Part shown: positions 24,260 through 32,221 of the stretch, piece after piece
How the letters are laid out: each line of letters starts with the position of its first letter
Numbering within the stretch: the first letter of the stretch is position 1
Assembly (NCBI GenBank): GCA_003138895.1
Contig: PLHJ01000020.1
Coordinates: 40,417 to 81,114, forward strand
Length of the DNA stretch: 40,698 bases
Direction of reading: 5' to 3'
DNA from: Acidimicrobiaceae bacterium
GTDB lineage: Bacteria; Actinomycetota; Acidimicrobiia; Acidimicrobiales; RAAP-2
The notes under the pieces: generated by a model
Told to the model about the DNA's origin: nothing
Databases searched by the model: none
What the model saw: the letters and a program-made list of their open reading frames with translations, nothing else
Program-made: the position numbers and the translations under genes

Positions 24260-25336
24260 TTACGAGCGACGAAGTAGCACGAGGTCGTCGCGATGCACAG
24301 CCACGTCGTCACCTTGATCAAATGATTCCGCGCTGACACGCGTGAGGCCCTTCGCTACTAAGGCGCCGGCGGGGTCGAGGATTTCCACGGCGTCACCTTC
24401 TTCAAAAGCGCCGGTGACGTGCTCAATGCCGATGCGTAGCAAACTCCGCCCATCCTTTTCAATGGCTCGAATTGCCCCATCGTTCAGGGTGAAGTGTCCG
24501 AGTGTCGGGAGCGCGAAGGCAATCCACGCTTTCCTCGCGGAGAGACGCTCGGTTCGGGCATGGAACGTCGTACCAAATCCTGTGTCGTCGTCCACGGCTC
24601 GAAGAATCGGCGTCGTGGCTCGCGCCGGCGCAATGATGGCACGAATTCCCGACCAGGTGGCCATTCTTGCCGCCGCCAATTTTGAGCTCATACCTCCGCT
24701 TCCCACGTCAGATCCGCTTTTGCCAGCGAGAAGTTCAACGTCGTGATCAATTGACGTCACTTCTTCAATCAACGTTGCGTTCGCGTCGAGTCGTGGATCA
24801 GCGGTCAATAAACCATCGGTGTCAGTGAGCAGGACGAGAAGTTCCGCCGCCACCAAATTGGCCGTTAAAGCCGCCAGACGATCATTGTCACCAAATCGAA
24901 TTTCTTCGTCGGAGACTGCGTCGTTTTCATTCACGATGGCAATAACGCCGAGATCGCCGAGCGCTTCTAACGTGCCGCGCGCTTGCAAGTACTGACCCCG
25001 GTGAGCAAAATCCAGCGGCGCGAGCAGAACCTGACCAACCAGAATCCCGTAGGGAGCAAACGCATCTCGCCAGGCGCTCATCAACAAAGGTTGACCCACG
25101 GCAGATACGGCCTGGAGTACTTGGGGTGCGCTCGGACGAGGTGCACCTCTTCCCACGTCCGTCCATCCAGCGGTGATTGCGCCCGAAGTGACGAGCACAA
25201 CTCGAACGCCACTCTCGTGTAACTGGGAAATGTCGGCGGCCAACGAATGCAGCACGTCCGTGTCAACGCCACCTTCGCCATTGGTTACCGACGAGGTTCC
25301 GACCTTAACGACAACGCTACGAGAACTCATCATCAT
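24260..25336 (-). CDS. proB: Glutamate 5-kinase
   Basis: First, feedback-controlled step of proline synthesis. About 358 residues: amino-acid-kinase domain with VVVKVGTSSVTNGEGGVD, VLVTSGAITAGWTDVG, FGDNDRLAALTANLV and LLTDTDGLLTADPRL. A C-terminal PUA domain runs over about the last 80 residues (VTGAFEEGDAVEILDPAG). Three consecutive in-frame ATGs (25336, 25333, 25330) lie inside the obgE 3' end, giving a 14-20 base overlap; any could be used. The frame extends further into obgE but that part has no family similarity. It keeps the conserved obgE-proB-proA order. Confidence 0.96.
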   Translation of the reverse strand: MMMSSRSVVVKVGTSSVTNGEGGVDTDVLHSLAADISQLHESGVRVVLVTSGAITAGWTDVGRGAPRPSAPQVLQAVSAVGQPLLMSAWRDAFAPYGILVGQVLLAPLDFAHRGQYLQARGTLEALGDLGVIAIVNENDAVSDEEIRFGDNDRLAALTANLVAAELLVLLTDTDGLLTADPRLDANATLIEEVTSIDHDVELLAGKSGSDVGSGGMSSKLAAARMATWSGIRAIIAPARATTPILRAVDDDTGFGTTFHARTERLSARKAWIAFALPTLGHFTLNDGAIRAIEKDGRSLLRIGIEHVTGAFEEGDAVEILDPAGALVAKGLTRVSAESFDQGDDVAVHRDDLVLLRRS

Positions 25337-26699
25337 CCAATTCCACCAAATTTTCTGAGTCCAAACGACCATGGCGGGCCAGACGTTCGCGTCTCGTGGT
25401 GCGGTGCTTTTCACCGCGGTCGAGTCCGGCGCCACCCTGATCTCGCCACCACTCAAATGTCAACGAACCAAGCGTCACTTCGTCACCCTCGTGCACGCCG
25501 GCTCGATGCAAAAGTCGATCAACGCCAAGATCCTTTAGTCGCCGGACGACTTCGTCGAGAGCTTCATCGTTGGTCAAGTCTTGAAAGCGCACCGCACGAA
25601 GTGCAGGACGTCCAAGCACTCGCCACGAATTGGGTCCCGCTTTTTCAATTCGGATTTCTTCAGGGAGCGGACGGTGCACGATGATTTCACTTTGCGCGGC
25701 TTCGGCTTCGTTTTCTCGGGCTTGCGTGACGAGTTGGGCCAATTTTCCAACGAGAGTGTTGAGGCCATCACCAGTCACCGACGAAACAAGTAGCAAATCA
25801 TGCTCGTTCTCACCTGCGAGGTCACTGCGCGATCCAATAATCACTCGGGGACGCTCGAGAAGATCGGCTTGATAATCGCCCAGTTCGCGAAGCAGAATCT
25901 GTTCTTGCTCAATTGGGCCCTGCGGTGCGTCGGGTGAAAGGTCAATCAAGACGCACAGCACTCGAGCTCGTTCTACGTGACGCAGAAAATCGTGACCCAA
26001 ACCGCGACCTTGCGCAGCACCTTCAATGAGGCCGGGAATGTCCGCCATAACAAACTCCGTGGCCTCGCCCGGACGACCCGTTCGCTCACCGACGCGCACT
26101 ACACCGAGGTTGGGAACGAGCGTTGTAAAGGGATAGTCGGCGATTTTTGGTCGAGCCGCTGAAACACGAGATATGAGCGTCGACTTTCCGACGTTGGGAA
26201 AACCAATGAGTGCCACGTCGGCTCGTAGTTTCAATTCAAGATTGAACCAACGCTCTTCACCGGCTTCGCCTTGTTCCGCAAACGCCGGAGCACGACGACG
26301 ATTAGATAGGAATCGCGCGTTTCCTGCACCGCCGAGGCCACCTTCAGCGGCCAACCATCGATCACCATTGTTTTCGAGGTCCATGAGGACCTCTCCTTCC
26401 AGTGTTTTAACAACAGTCCCCACCGGCACCGTGACGACGAGTTCCTTACCGCGAGCTCCGTGTTGACGCTTCGATGTACCGTGTTCTCCGTCCGTCGCTC
26501 GTCGAAACGGGTGATCGCGAAAACCAAGCAGCGACGCTTGATTGGTATCGGCGACGAGCCAAATATCGCCGCCTCGCCCGCCGTCACCGCCGTCAGGTCC
26601 GCCCTTGGCAACGTGTGCTTCACGTCGAAAACTGACGCACCCCGCTCCTCCGTCACCCGCCTTCGCGTGCAACTGTGCAGAATCAACGAATGACGACAT
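25317..26699 (-). CDS. obgE: GTPase Obg/CgtA
   Basis: Essential GTPase linking large-subunit assembly to growth control. The 460 residues have three domains. The Obg fold (1-158) has Gly-rich turns: HAKAGDGGAGCVSFRREAHV, then GPDGGDGGRGGDI. The G domain (about 160-330) has GFPNVGKST, DIPGLIEGA and the GSRSDL specificity loop. A C-terminal OCT domain (about 365-435, IEKAGPNSWRVLGRPALRAV) follows, with a short charged tail. Start ATG at 26699 has AGGA seven bases upstream. It heads the obgE-to-phosphatase run and is divergent from the HU gene across a 335-base gap. Confidence 0.98.
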   Translation of the reverse strand: MSSFVDSAQLHAKAGDGGAGCVSFRREAHVAKGGPDGGDGGRGGDIWLVADTNQASLLGFRDHPFRRATDGEHGTSKRQHGARGKELVVTVPVGTVVKTLEGEVLMDLENNGDRWLAAEGGLGGAGNARFLSNRRRAPAFAEQGEAGEERWFNLELKLRADVALIGFPNVGKSTLISRVSAARPKIADYPFTTLVPNLGVVRVGERTGRPGEATEFVMADIPGLIEGAAQGRGLGHDFLRHVERARVLCVLIDLSPDAPQGPIEQEQILLRELGDYQADLLERPRVIIGSRSDLAGENEHDLLLVSSVTGDGLNTLVGKLAQLVTQARENEAEAAQSEIIVHRPLPEEIRIEKAGPNSWRVLGRPALRAVRFQDLTNDEALDEVVRRLKDLGVDRLLHRAGVHEGDEVTLGSLTFEWWRDQGGAGLDRGEKHRTTRRERLARHGRLDSENLVELDDDEFS

Positions 26700-26877
26700 A
26701 ACAACATCCTACGATTGCGTGCTCGAAAGACTTCAGAGCCCTGAAAACATCGCTCATTCGCCAACTTCCTTCGCTCAAATGCACACGTTCTTGATCCCCT
26801 TGAAATGCCCTCAGAAGCGAACAAAAAGGTCCTAAAAGCTCTGTTTTTGAGCGAAACGGCCAAATATCAGGATTTTG

Positions 26878-26907
26878 TTAAAGTCCTTCTGATCAGGTTT
26901 TTTTAAT
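26878..26907 (+). promoter_or_regulatory. Candidate HU promoter
   Basis: TTAAAG at 26878-26883 and TTTAAT at 26902-26907 are 18 bases apart in an AT-rich stretch. The -10 matches consensus at five of six positions, the -35 at three. It would give a leader of about 120 bases ahead of the HU start. Judged by eye only. Confidence 0.35.
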
Positions 26908-26974
26908 AGGCACTATGACCCAAATCGCGGAAATAAGCCAGATATCCGCAAAATTGCAGGGTTGGAGGATAAAG

Positions 26975-27016
26975 ATGGCTCCAGTGACTGGGAACTCTCC
27001 GAGTCCGATTCAATGA
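26975..27016 (+). CDS. Putative 13-residue leader ORF upstream of HU
   Basis: ATG at 26975 has a strong GGAGG six bases upstream and opens a 13-codon frame, MAPVTGNSPSPIQ, ending at TGA 27014-27016. This is 18 bases before the HU GTG start and just before the HU ribosome binding site AAGGAG. The Shine-Dalgarno is better than those of many genes in this window. Translation of the ORF could influence access to the HU start. It could equally be a chance ATG after a purine-rich stretch, as the peptide has no recognisable features beyond a Ser/Pro-rich end. Confidence 0.4.
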   Translation: MAPVTGNSPSPIQ

Positions 27017-27034
27017 AGAGTAAGGAGTCGACCG

Positions 27035-27313
27035 GTGAACAAGGCCGAGTTGGTAGATGCAATCGTCGCGGAAAGCGGCGCAACCAAGAGCACGGTGACA
27101 GATGTTCTCAAGGCGTTCGAAGAAGTCGTCGTGAAGGGCGTTTCAGGGGGAGAAAAGATTGTTCTTTCTGGTTTCCTGTCATTCGAGCGTGTTGAGAGGA
27201 AGGCGCGTACCGCGCGTAACCCGCAGACCGGTGAGCCAATCCAGGTGAAGGCCTCACGGGCTCCGAAGGTTTCCATTGGCACGACCTTTAAGAAGGCCGT
27301 CAAGGGTATGTAA
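27035..27313 (+). CDS. hup: HU-family nucleoid-associated DNA-binding protein
   Basis: Dimeric DNA-bending protein. The 92 residues begin NKAELVDAIVAESGATKSTV (helical dimer core). They contain the VLSGFLSFERVERKARTARN strand-and-arm region with the DNA-intercalating RNPQTGEPI motif, and end KVSIGTTFKKAVKG. Start GTG at 27035 has AAGGAG seven bases upstream. It lacks the long Lys/Ala-rich C-terminal tail seen in mycobacterial HupB, so it is the short canonical form. A single-gene unit with its own terminator. Confidence 0.97.
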   Translation: MNKAELVDAIVAESGATKSTVTDVLKAFEEVVVKGVSGGEKIVLSGFLSFERVERKARTARNPQTGEPIQVKASRAPKVSIGTTFKKAVKGM

Positions 27314-27326
27314 CCCATAGTTCTTG

Positions 27327-27364
27327 CAAGAAACCCCCGGGGCCGAGGCCCCGGGGGTTTCTTG
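27327..27364. terminator. Strong bidirectional terminator between HU and rpmA
   Basis: A perfect 17-bp stem (27327-27343 with 27348-27364) closes a four-base CGAG loop. It is followed on the plus strand by a T-rich run. It lies 13 bases after the HU stop and 17 bases from the convergent rpmA stop, so it can end both transcripts. Confidence 0.95.
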
Positions 27365-27381
27365 TTTCTTAGGAGTAAAGC

Positions 27382-27633
27382 TCAGTCAACGAGAACGTCA
27401 ACTAGCTTCCTGCCGCCTCGGTGGCCGAATTTCACAGTTCCCTCAGCGAGCGCGAACAGGGTGTCGTCCTTACCAATGCCGACATTACGGCCCGGATGGA
27501 ACTTGGTACCCCGCTGACGAACAATGATCATGCCCGTCTTGACGGCTGTGCCGTCGAAAGTCTTAACACCCAAACGTTGCGCGTTGGAATCACGACCGTT
27601 TCGAGTTGAACCGCCACCTTTGGTCTTTGACAT
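27382..27633 (-). CDS. rpmA: 50S ribosomal protein L27
   Basis: Large-subunit protein near the peptidyl transferase centre. The 83 residues begin [20 protein letters not shown] and include [20 protein letters not shown] and [17 protein letters not shown]. No cleavable N-terminal extension of the Firmicutes type is present. Start ATG at 27633, nine bases after rplU; both end at the shared terminator. Confidence 0.98.
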   Translation of the reverse strand: MSKTKGGGSTRNGRDSNAQRLGVKTFDGTAVKTGMIIVRQRGTKFHPGRNVGIGKDDTLFALAEGTVKFGHRGGRKLVDVLVD

Positions 27634-27642
27634 GTCAGCTCC

Positions 27643-28116
27643 TTATGCCTTCGTTGCCGCAGTGGCCTTCGTGGCCGTCGTCTTTTTTGCTGCTGCGGCT
27701 TTCTTCACTGGTGCTGCGGCCTTCTTCGCCGGTGCAGCAGCTTTCTTCGCGGGTGTCGCTGCCTTAACGGGCGCGTCAGCCTTTTCTGCGGCGGGTGCCT
27801 TCGCGGGGCCCTTCGTAGCGATCTTCGTAATTTCTACCGTCGAATAGTGCTGGCGGTGTCCCCAACGCTTTCGCTGGTTGGCCTTCGACTTATAGGTCAG
27901 GCCACGAATCTTCGGACCCTTCTCTTCGCCAATGATTTTGGCGGTCACCTTGGCACCCGTAAGTGCCGGACCCGCCAGAACCTTGTCGCCGTCGACAATC
28001 AGAACCGGGGAAAATTCCACGGCTTTGCCAATTTCCTCTGGACGCAAGTCAACTCGGACCACCTGGCCCTCGCTTACCCGTTCCTGGGACGTTCCAATGC
28101 GAATCACGGCATACAT
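27643..28116 (-). CDS. rplU: 50S ribosomal protein L21 with Ala/Lys-rich C-terminal tail
   Basis: The first 101 residues are a normal L21 (YAVIRIGTSQERVSEGQVVR, VTAKIIGEEKGPKIRGLTYK, KRWGHRQHYSTVEI). Residues 102-157 are an extra basic tail of Ala, Lys and Pro with near-repeats AAAPAKK, AAAPVKK and AAAAKK, ending TTATKATAATKA. L21 is usually about 100-105 residues. The tail probably reaches across rRNA or is flexible; that is inference. Start ATG at 28116 has AGGA five bases upstream. TAAGAT just before it might be a -10, but I see no convincing -35. It lies 42 bases after rne. Confidence 0.97.
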   Translation of the reverse strand: MYAVIRIGTSQERVSEGQVVRVDLRPEEIGKAVEFSPVLIVDGDKVLAGPALTGAKVTAKIIGEEKGPKIRGLTYKSKANQRKRWGHRQHYSTVEITKIATKGPAKAPAAEKADAPVKAATPAKKAAAPAKKAAAPVKKAAAAKKTTATKATAATKA

Positions 28117-28158
28117 AGGGTTCCTATCTTAGCCCAAAGCGTCAAGGGCCAACGAGCC

Positions 28159-29754
28159 CTACAGGCCCGTCGAGACAACAAAGCCGCGTCCGTCACACAC
28201 GGCGCAAACGCTCGAGACGGACTCGAGCAGGCCTTCATTAACGCGCTTGCGAGTCATTTCAACGAGGCCCAACTCTGAAATATCAAAGACCTGCGTTCGG
28301 GTCTTATCGCGTGACAAGGCTTGGCGAAGTGTCGACGCCACCGCCTCACGATTGGCCTTGGTTTCCATGTCGATGAAGTCGATGACGATGATGCCACCAA
28401 TGTCACGGATGCGGAGCTGTCGAGCCACTTCTTCGGCCGCTTCGAGGTTGTTTCGAAAGACGGTTTCTTCGAGATTGGTCTTTCCAACGTTCTTTCCGGT
28501 GTTCACGTCAATGACCGTAAGAGCCTCCGTTCGCTCAATAATGAGCGAACCACCCGAAGGCAAAAACACCTTGCGGTCGAGCGCACGGTGCAACTGCTCG
28601 TGGACAAAGTAACGCTCGAAGACCGGCAGTTCTTCCGTTGATCGGTCGTAGTATTCGACCCGGTCCGCGAGTTCTGGATTGACGGCGTTCACGTAGTCGA
28701 GGACCTTTTCGTAGAGATCGAGGTCGTCAATAAGCACACCTCGGTAGTCATCGTTTAGTTCTTCACGCAGCACACGCACTGCTAGGTCCAGGTCGCGATA
28801 AACGAGACGAGGTTGGGGTGACTTCGCAACCTCGGCCTCAATGGCGCCCCATTTTTCGGTCAGTGAGGCAACGTCGCGAGCGAGATCGTCGGCGCTTACG
28901 CCTTCGGCGGCCGTACGAACAATGAGACCGTGACGTTCGGGCTTCACGTCATCGATGATCTTTCGAAGTCGACGGCGCTCGCCGTCGGCCAGGCGTTTGG
29001 AGATGCCAATGGTCGAGGAGTTTGGTACGAGTACCGCGAATCGACCGGGAATGGAAACTTCCTGCGTGAGCCGGGCGCCCTTGGCGCCAATGGCATTCTT
29101 CGTTACTTGGCAGACGACGGTTTGGCCAGACTTCAGCATCTCTTCGATGCGCTTTTCGCCCTTGGATTCTTCTTCCACGTCGTCTCGCTCGAAGGAAATG
29201 TCGCCTCGATACAAGACTGCGTTTTTGGGAATTCCGATGTCAACGAAAGCAAGTTCCATTCCCGGCAGGACGTTTTGAATCCGTCCCACGTAGATGTTGC
29301 CGTCGATTTGGTTCGTCTCATCGGACACCTTTGCCACGGTGTATTCCACGAGGGAGCGACCTTCGAGTGTTGCAATGTGCGTGGCGTCCTTCGCCACGTG
29401 CACACACATGAGATAGCGACCTTGGGCGCGGCCACGACGTTCGTTGCCGCGACGTCGCTTATTGCGTCCGCGCTGGCCGCCACCGTCGCTCACTCCCTCG
29501 GGAGCTGAGGCCTCAATGGCTTCGCCAACGGGACGTGGGGCACGGGCCTGGTTCGCCTGGGGACTTGGTCCGCGACCTCGTCCACGACCACCGCGACGTC
29601 GACGTTGATTCGACGTTGCTCCGTCTTGGTCGTTGGGACGACTGGGTCGATTTACTTCGTTGGCTGGTTCAGTCGACGGCGGCGCAGGACGAGTATCGCC
29701 AATGCGGGGCGTGGTGGGACTGGGGGTACTGGTGTTGTTTGTTTCGTCGTTCAC
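28159..29754 (-). CDS. rne: Ribonuclease E/G family endoribonuclease
   Basis: Single-strand endonuclease for mRNA decay and RNA processing. The 531 residues open with about 115 disordered residues rich in Pro/Asn, then Arg/Gly (RRRRGGRGRGRG). An S1 domain (GNIYVGRIQNVLPGMELAFV), the 5'-sensor/RNase H-like part and a DNase I-like catalytic part follow. Asp416 (TVIDVNTGKN) and Asp459 (IVIDFIDM) are 43 residues apart, as in E. coli RNase E. The zinc-link CAVC (Cys517, Cys520) is 58 residues further, again matching. The protein ends soon after, so it lacks a C-terminal scaffold; basic disordered sequence is at the N-terminus instead. Start GTG at 29754 has AAGGAG eight bases upstream. Confidence 0.96.
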   Translation of the reverse strand: MNDETNNTSTPSPTTPRIGDTRPAPPSTEPANEVNRPSRPNDQDGATSNQRRRRGGRGRGRGPSPQANQARAPRPVGEAIEASAPEGVSDGGGQRGRNKRRRGNERRGRAQGRYLMCVHVAKDATHIATLEGRSLVEYTVAKVSDETNQIDGNIYVGRIQNVLPGMELAFVDIGIPKNAVLYRGDISFERDDVEEESKGEKRIEEMLKSGQTVVCQVTKNAIGAKGARLTQEVSIPGRFAVLVPNSSTIGISKRLADGERRRLRKIIDDVKPERHGLIVRTAAEGVSADDLARDVASLTEKWGAIEAEVAKSPQPRLVYRDLDLAVRVLREELNDDYRGVLIDDLDLYEKVLDYVNAVNPELADRVEYYDRSTEELPVFERYFVHEQLHRALDRKVFLPSGGSLIIERTEALTVIDVNTGKNVGKTNLEETVFRNNLEAAEEVARQLRIRDIGGIIVIDFIDMETKANREAVASTLRQALSRDKTRTQVFDISELGLVEMTRKRVNEGLLESVSSVCAVCDGRGFVVSTGL

Positions 29755-29782
29755 GACGGAAACTCCTTGCGTTCATGACGTG

Positions 29783-29800
29783 ACCCGCGCGGACGCGGAT
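29783..29800 (-). promoter_or_regulatory. Hairpin in the rne leader
   Basis: On the minus strand ATCCGCG pairs with CGCGGGT (one T-G pair) around a TCCG tetraloop, which in RNA is a stable UNCG-type loop. It ends about 28 bases before the rne GTG start. The leader of E. coli rne carries hairpins used for autoregulation; a similar role here is speculation. Confidence 0.4.
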
Positions 29801-29936
29801 GCCGTGACATTCCTGAGGCGAGTTGACGAATCCGTCGAACCCACGTGAAAAATCATCACTGTCGATCAATTGTTGGGACCGAGAAGAAGCTGAAATGCCT
29901 CGAGCGAGGGTGAACGTCGACTTGATGTCGTTCATC

Positions 29937-29942
29937 ACTATA
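29937..29942 (-). promoter_or_regulatory. Candidate -10 element for rne
   Basis: TATAGT on the minus strand matches the -10 consensus at five of six positions. No good -35 is found 16-18 bases upstream. If used, the rne leader would be about 175 bases long. Confidence 0.35.
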
Positions 29943-30103
29943 TTTTCCCTTGCGTTTTCTGCATCGCAGCGACCACGAAGGTCAGCGGCGATGCGTACAT
30001 CGTTCTTCAAGTTGAGCACCGTTCTTTGGCGCCAACTCCCAACGACGTAAGGCTACTCCTTGATTGGGCCGAACTGCGCCTTGTCGCTCCTGAGCGCATC
30101 TGC

Positions 30104-32221
30104 CTAGCCGGCGGCCTTGGTGGTCTTCTTGTTGGTCTTTGTTGTGGGCACCACAAGTTGGGGCTTGAACTTCACGTTGCCCACGGGGTGCTGGACTAAA
30201 TAATTGAAGATTTTGGCGACGATGGGCGCGGCCGCGTCGGCGCCGTAGCCACCTTGTTCAATGACACAGAGCACCACATACTTCGGCGCGTAGGTGGGGC
30301 CAAAACCAACGAACCACGAGTTGGGTTCTTGGCCGGGTTGGTTACTCGCGGTACCCGTTTTTCCGGCAATCGGGAACGAACTGAGCGAGAACGTGATGTT
30401 GCCCGCGAAGGCGCCACTCGCTGTTCCGTCGTGGTTCGCCACCACGCCGGTCAAACCTTGCAATATGGGCTCGCGAATGGACGCTGGCAAATTGACGTGC
30501 GAGATTACGCGTGGCAGATAACGAAGGACTACTCTGCCGTGCGCGTTCACGACGCCGGCGGCTACTTCGGGGGCGTACACCGTGCCACCATTGGCGAACG
30601 TCGCGTAGGCGTTCGCCATTTCAATCGGAGTGACAGCCGTTGAACCTTGACCAAACGCCATCTCGACATTGTCACCGGTGTACCAGCCCACCGTAGGAAA
30701 GTTCTTCGGTGCTTCCGAGTGCAACAGTCGTCGCACCGCCGGCGAGTCGACGCGTCCAAAATTCTCGTTGGGAAGATCAATGCCCGTGTAGCCGTCCAGT
30801 CCGTACTTCGCCGCGACGTTTTGAATGGGCGTAAGTCCGTATTTGGATTGCTGTGACCAAAAAAGATAGCCGAGGTTGTAGAAGTAATAATCCGATGAAA
30901 CCGTGAGGGCCTTTGCCAAATTGACTGGTCCCGCGCCAGCATTGTCGTCATCGTGAAACACGCAACCGTGATATCCCTGCAGGCAACCCGGCACCTTGAA
31001 ACTGCCGGTGTCGTCCACCACGTAATTCGACGACATGATCCCCGATTGCAGTTCCGCCGTGGCGGTGATGAGTTTGAAGGTACTGCCGGGAACGTAGAGG
31101 CCCTGAATGGCTTCGTTGTTAAAAGCTCCGGTGGCAATCAATTGGTTGTACTCGGCCTTGGAAAGTCCCGTCGTAAAATTCGTCAAGTCGTAGCCCGGAT
31201 AACTCGCCATCGCGAGCACTTGACCGTTATTGGGATTAAGAACAATTGCCGCACCGTTTAAAGCCTTCGGTAACACTTTCGAGACGGGGTCGAGAGTGGT
31301 GCGGTCTTTCAAAATCCCGGCGGACAAAATGTTGTCCACTGCTTGTTGCAAGCCAGCGTCGAGATTCAACACCACGGAGTCTCCGGCCTGCGCCTTCGTT
31401 GTTTTGACCGTATTGAGGATCTGACCAAGGGCGTTCACCTCGAGCGTCTGCGTGCCCTCGGTTCCGCGCAAGAACTGCTCGTACTCTTCCTCGATTCCCG
31501 TCTTTCCAATGACCGAGTCCGTTTGATAGCCCTTCGGGAGTTGGGACAATTTCTCGGCGATGGGACCGACGTAGCCGAGGACGTGTGGCGCTAACGATCC
31601 TGTACCCGGATACGTCCTCGTTGAAATTTTCGCCACGGTGACGCCCGGAAATTCGCTCTGGTGCAGCGCCAAAAACTCCACCAAGGCTGGCGGCGTCGTA
31701 AGCAGAATTGGCGCCGGCTGGTAGGGGCTGTACTGGACATTATTGAGGGCGGCGTTGATCTGCTTGACGCTGAGTCCCGTCAGTGAGGCGAGCGATCCCT
31801 TAATTGAGGGATGGAGGGCGGCTTCAGCTCGAGATAAGAGGAGCTCCGTGTCCGTGGTGTTGCCCACGAGCAGCCCACCGCTACGGTCATAAATGTTGCC
31901 TCGCGTCGCGGGCGTGTAGCTGACGCGCAGAGAATTGGATTCCACCGTTGCTTGCGCGGCGGCGTGCTCGCCAATTTGCAACTGCCCTAAGCGCAGAATC
32001 AAAAGAACCAGTAGCAGCACAAAAAGCAGACCAATAATTCGCCAGCGAAGATCGGGACGCGCTTGGACTTCACTGGGTGAGGCAACGATGTCTCGAATAC
32101 CAAAGCTCTTTGTTTCATTGATCCGTCGGCCACGTCCCTTACTGGGTCGAAGTGAGCGCCAAGGATTCCACCAACGAGCTGGACGCGAGCGAACGCGACG
32201 CTGGCGCCACGAACGCTTCAC
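30104..32221 (-). CDS. mrdA: Penicillin-binding protein 2 (elongasome transpeptidase)
   Basis: Class B PBP cross-linking peptidoglycan during cell elongation. The 705 residues begin with about 60 basic cytoplasmic residues and one membrane helix (IIGLLFVLLLVLLILRLGQL). The pedestal domain has RGNIYDRSGGLL and GKTGIEEEYEQFLRG. The transpeptidase domain has the nucleophile motif STFK (VPGSTFKLITATAEL), SSDYY as the SxN-type motif, and KTGTA near residue 635. The C-terminus is a Lys/Thr-rich tail (TNKKTTKAAG). Start GTG at 32221 overlaps the mreD stop by four bases. The usual rodA partner is not downstream; rne follows instead. Confidence 0.96.
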   Translation of the reverse strand: MKRSWRQRRVRSRPARWWNPWRSLRPSKGRGRRINETKSFGIRDIVASPSEVQARPDLRWRIIGLLFVLLLVLLILRLGQLQIGEHAAAQATVESNSLRVSYTPATRGNIYDRSGGLLVGNTTDTELLLSRAEAALHPSIKGSLASLTGLSVKQINAALNNVQYSPYQPAPILLTTPPALVEFLALHQSEFPGVTVAKISTRTYPGTGSLAPHVLGYVGPIAEKLSQLPKGYQTDSVIGKTGIEEEYEQFLRGTEGTQTLEVNALGQILNTVKTTKAQAGDSVVLNLDAGLQQAVDNILSAGILKDRTTLDPVSKVLPKALNGAAIVLNPNNGQVLAMASYPGYDLTNFTTGLSKAEYNQLIATGAFNNEAIQGLYVPGSTFKLITATAELQSGIMSSNYVVDDTGSFKVPGCLQGYHGCVFHDDDNAGAGPVNLAKALTVSSDYYFYNLGYLFWSQQSKYGLTPIQNVAAKYGLDGYTGIDLPNENFGRVDSPAVRRLLHSEAPKNFPTVGWYTGDNVEMAFGQGSTAVTPIEMANAYATFANGGTVYAPEVAAGVVNAHGRVVLRYLPRVISHVNLPASIREPILQGLTGVVANHDGTASGAFAGNITFSLSSFPIAGKTGTASNQPGQEPNSWFVGFGPTYAPKYVVLCVIEQGGYGADAAAPIVAKIFNYLVQHPVGNVKFKPQLVVPTTKTNKKTTKAAG

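Larger units (their letters stand above)
26700..27034. other. Intergenic region between obgE and the HU gene
   Basis: 335 bases, visibly richer in A and T than its surroundings, between divergent genes. It must hold both promoters. Toward HU it contains T-runs, a TTTAAT -10-like hexamer near 26902, an 8-bp palindrome CTGATCAG at 26889-26896, and a short ORF with its own ribosome binding site at 26975-27016. On the other strand TAGGAT near 26709-26714 is a possible -10 for obgE. No larger ORF looks real. Confidence 0.7.
29755..30103. other. Intergenic region upstream of rne
   Basis: 349 bases between PBP2 and rne. No convincing gene. An open frame from about 30019 overlaps the rne start but has no family resemblance. 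It contains a -10-like TATAGT at 29937-29942 (minus), a 7-bp hairpin at 29783-29800 and a perfect 10-bp palindrome TTGGCGCCAA at 30026-30035. The PBP2 terminator is not obvious. Confidence 0.7.

Noticed and set aside
26889..26896. Palindrome CTGATCAG in the HU upstream region
   Set aside because: An 8-bp palindrome is expected about once in 256 bases, so one in this gap means little without conservation.
29669..30019. Minus-strand 116-codon frame across the rne leader
   Set aside because: It overlaps the rne start in another frame, has no family resemblance and no good ribosome binding site.
30026..30035. Perfect palindrome TTGGCGCCAA upstream of rne
   Set aside because: A 10-bp palindrome is expected about once per kilobase by chance. 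It does not flank a clear promoter.
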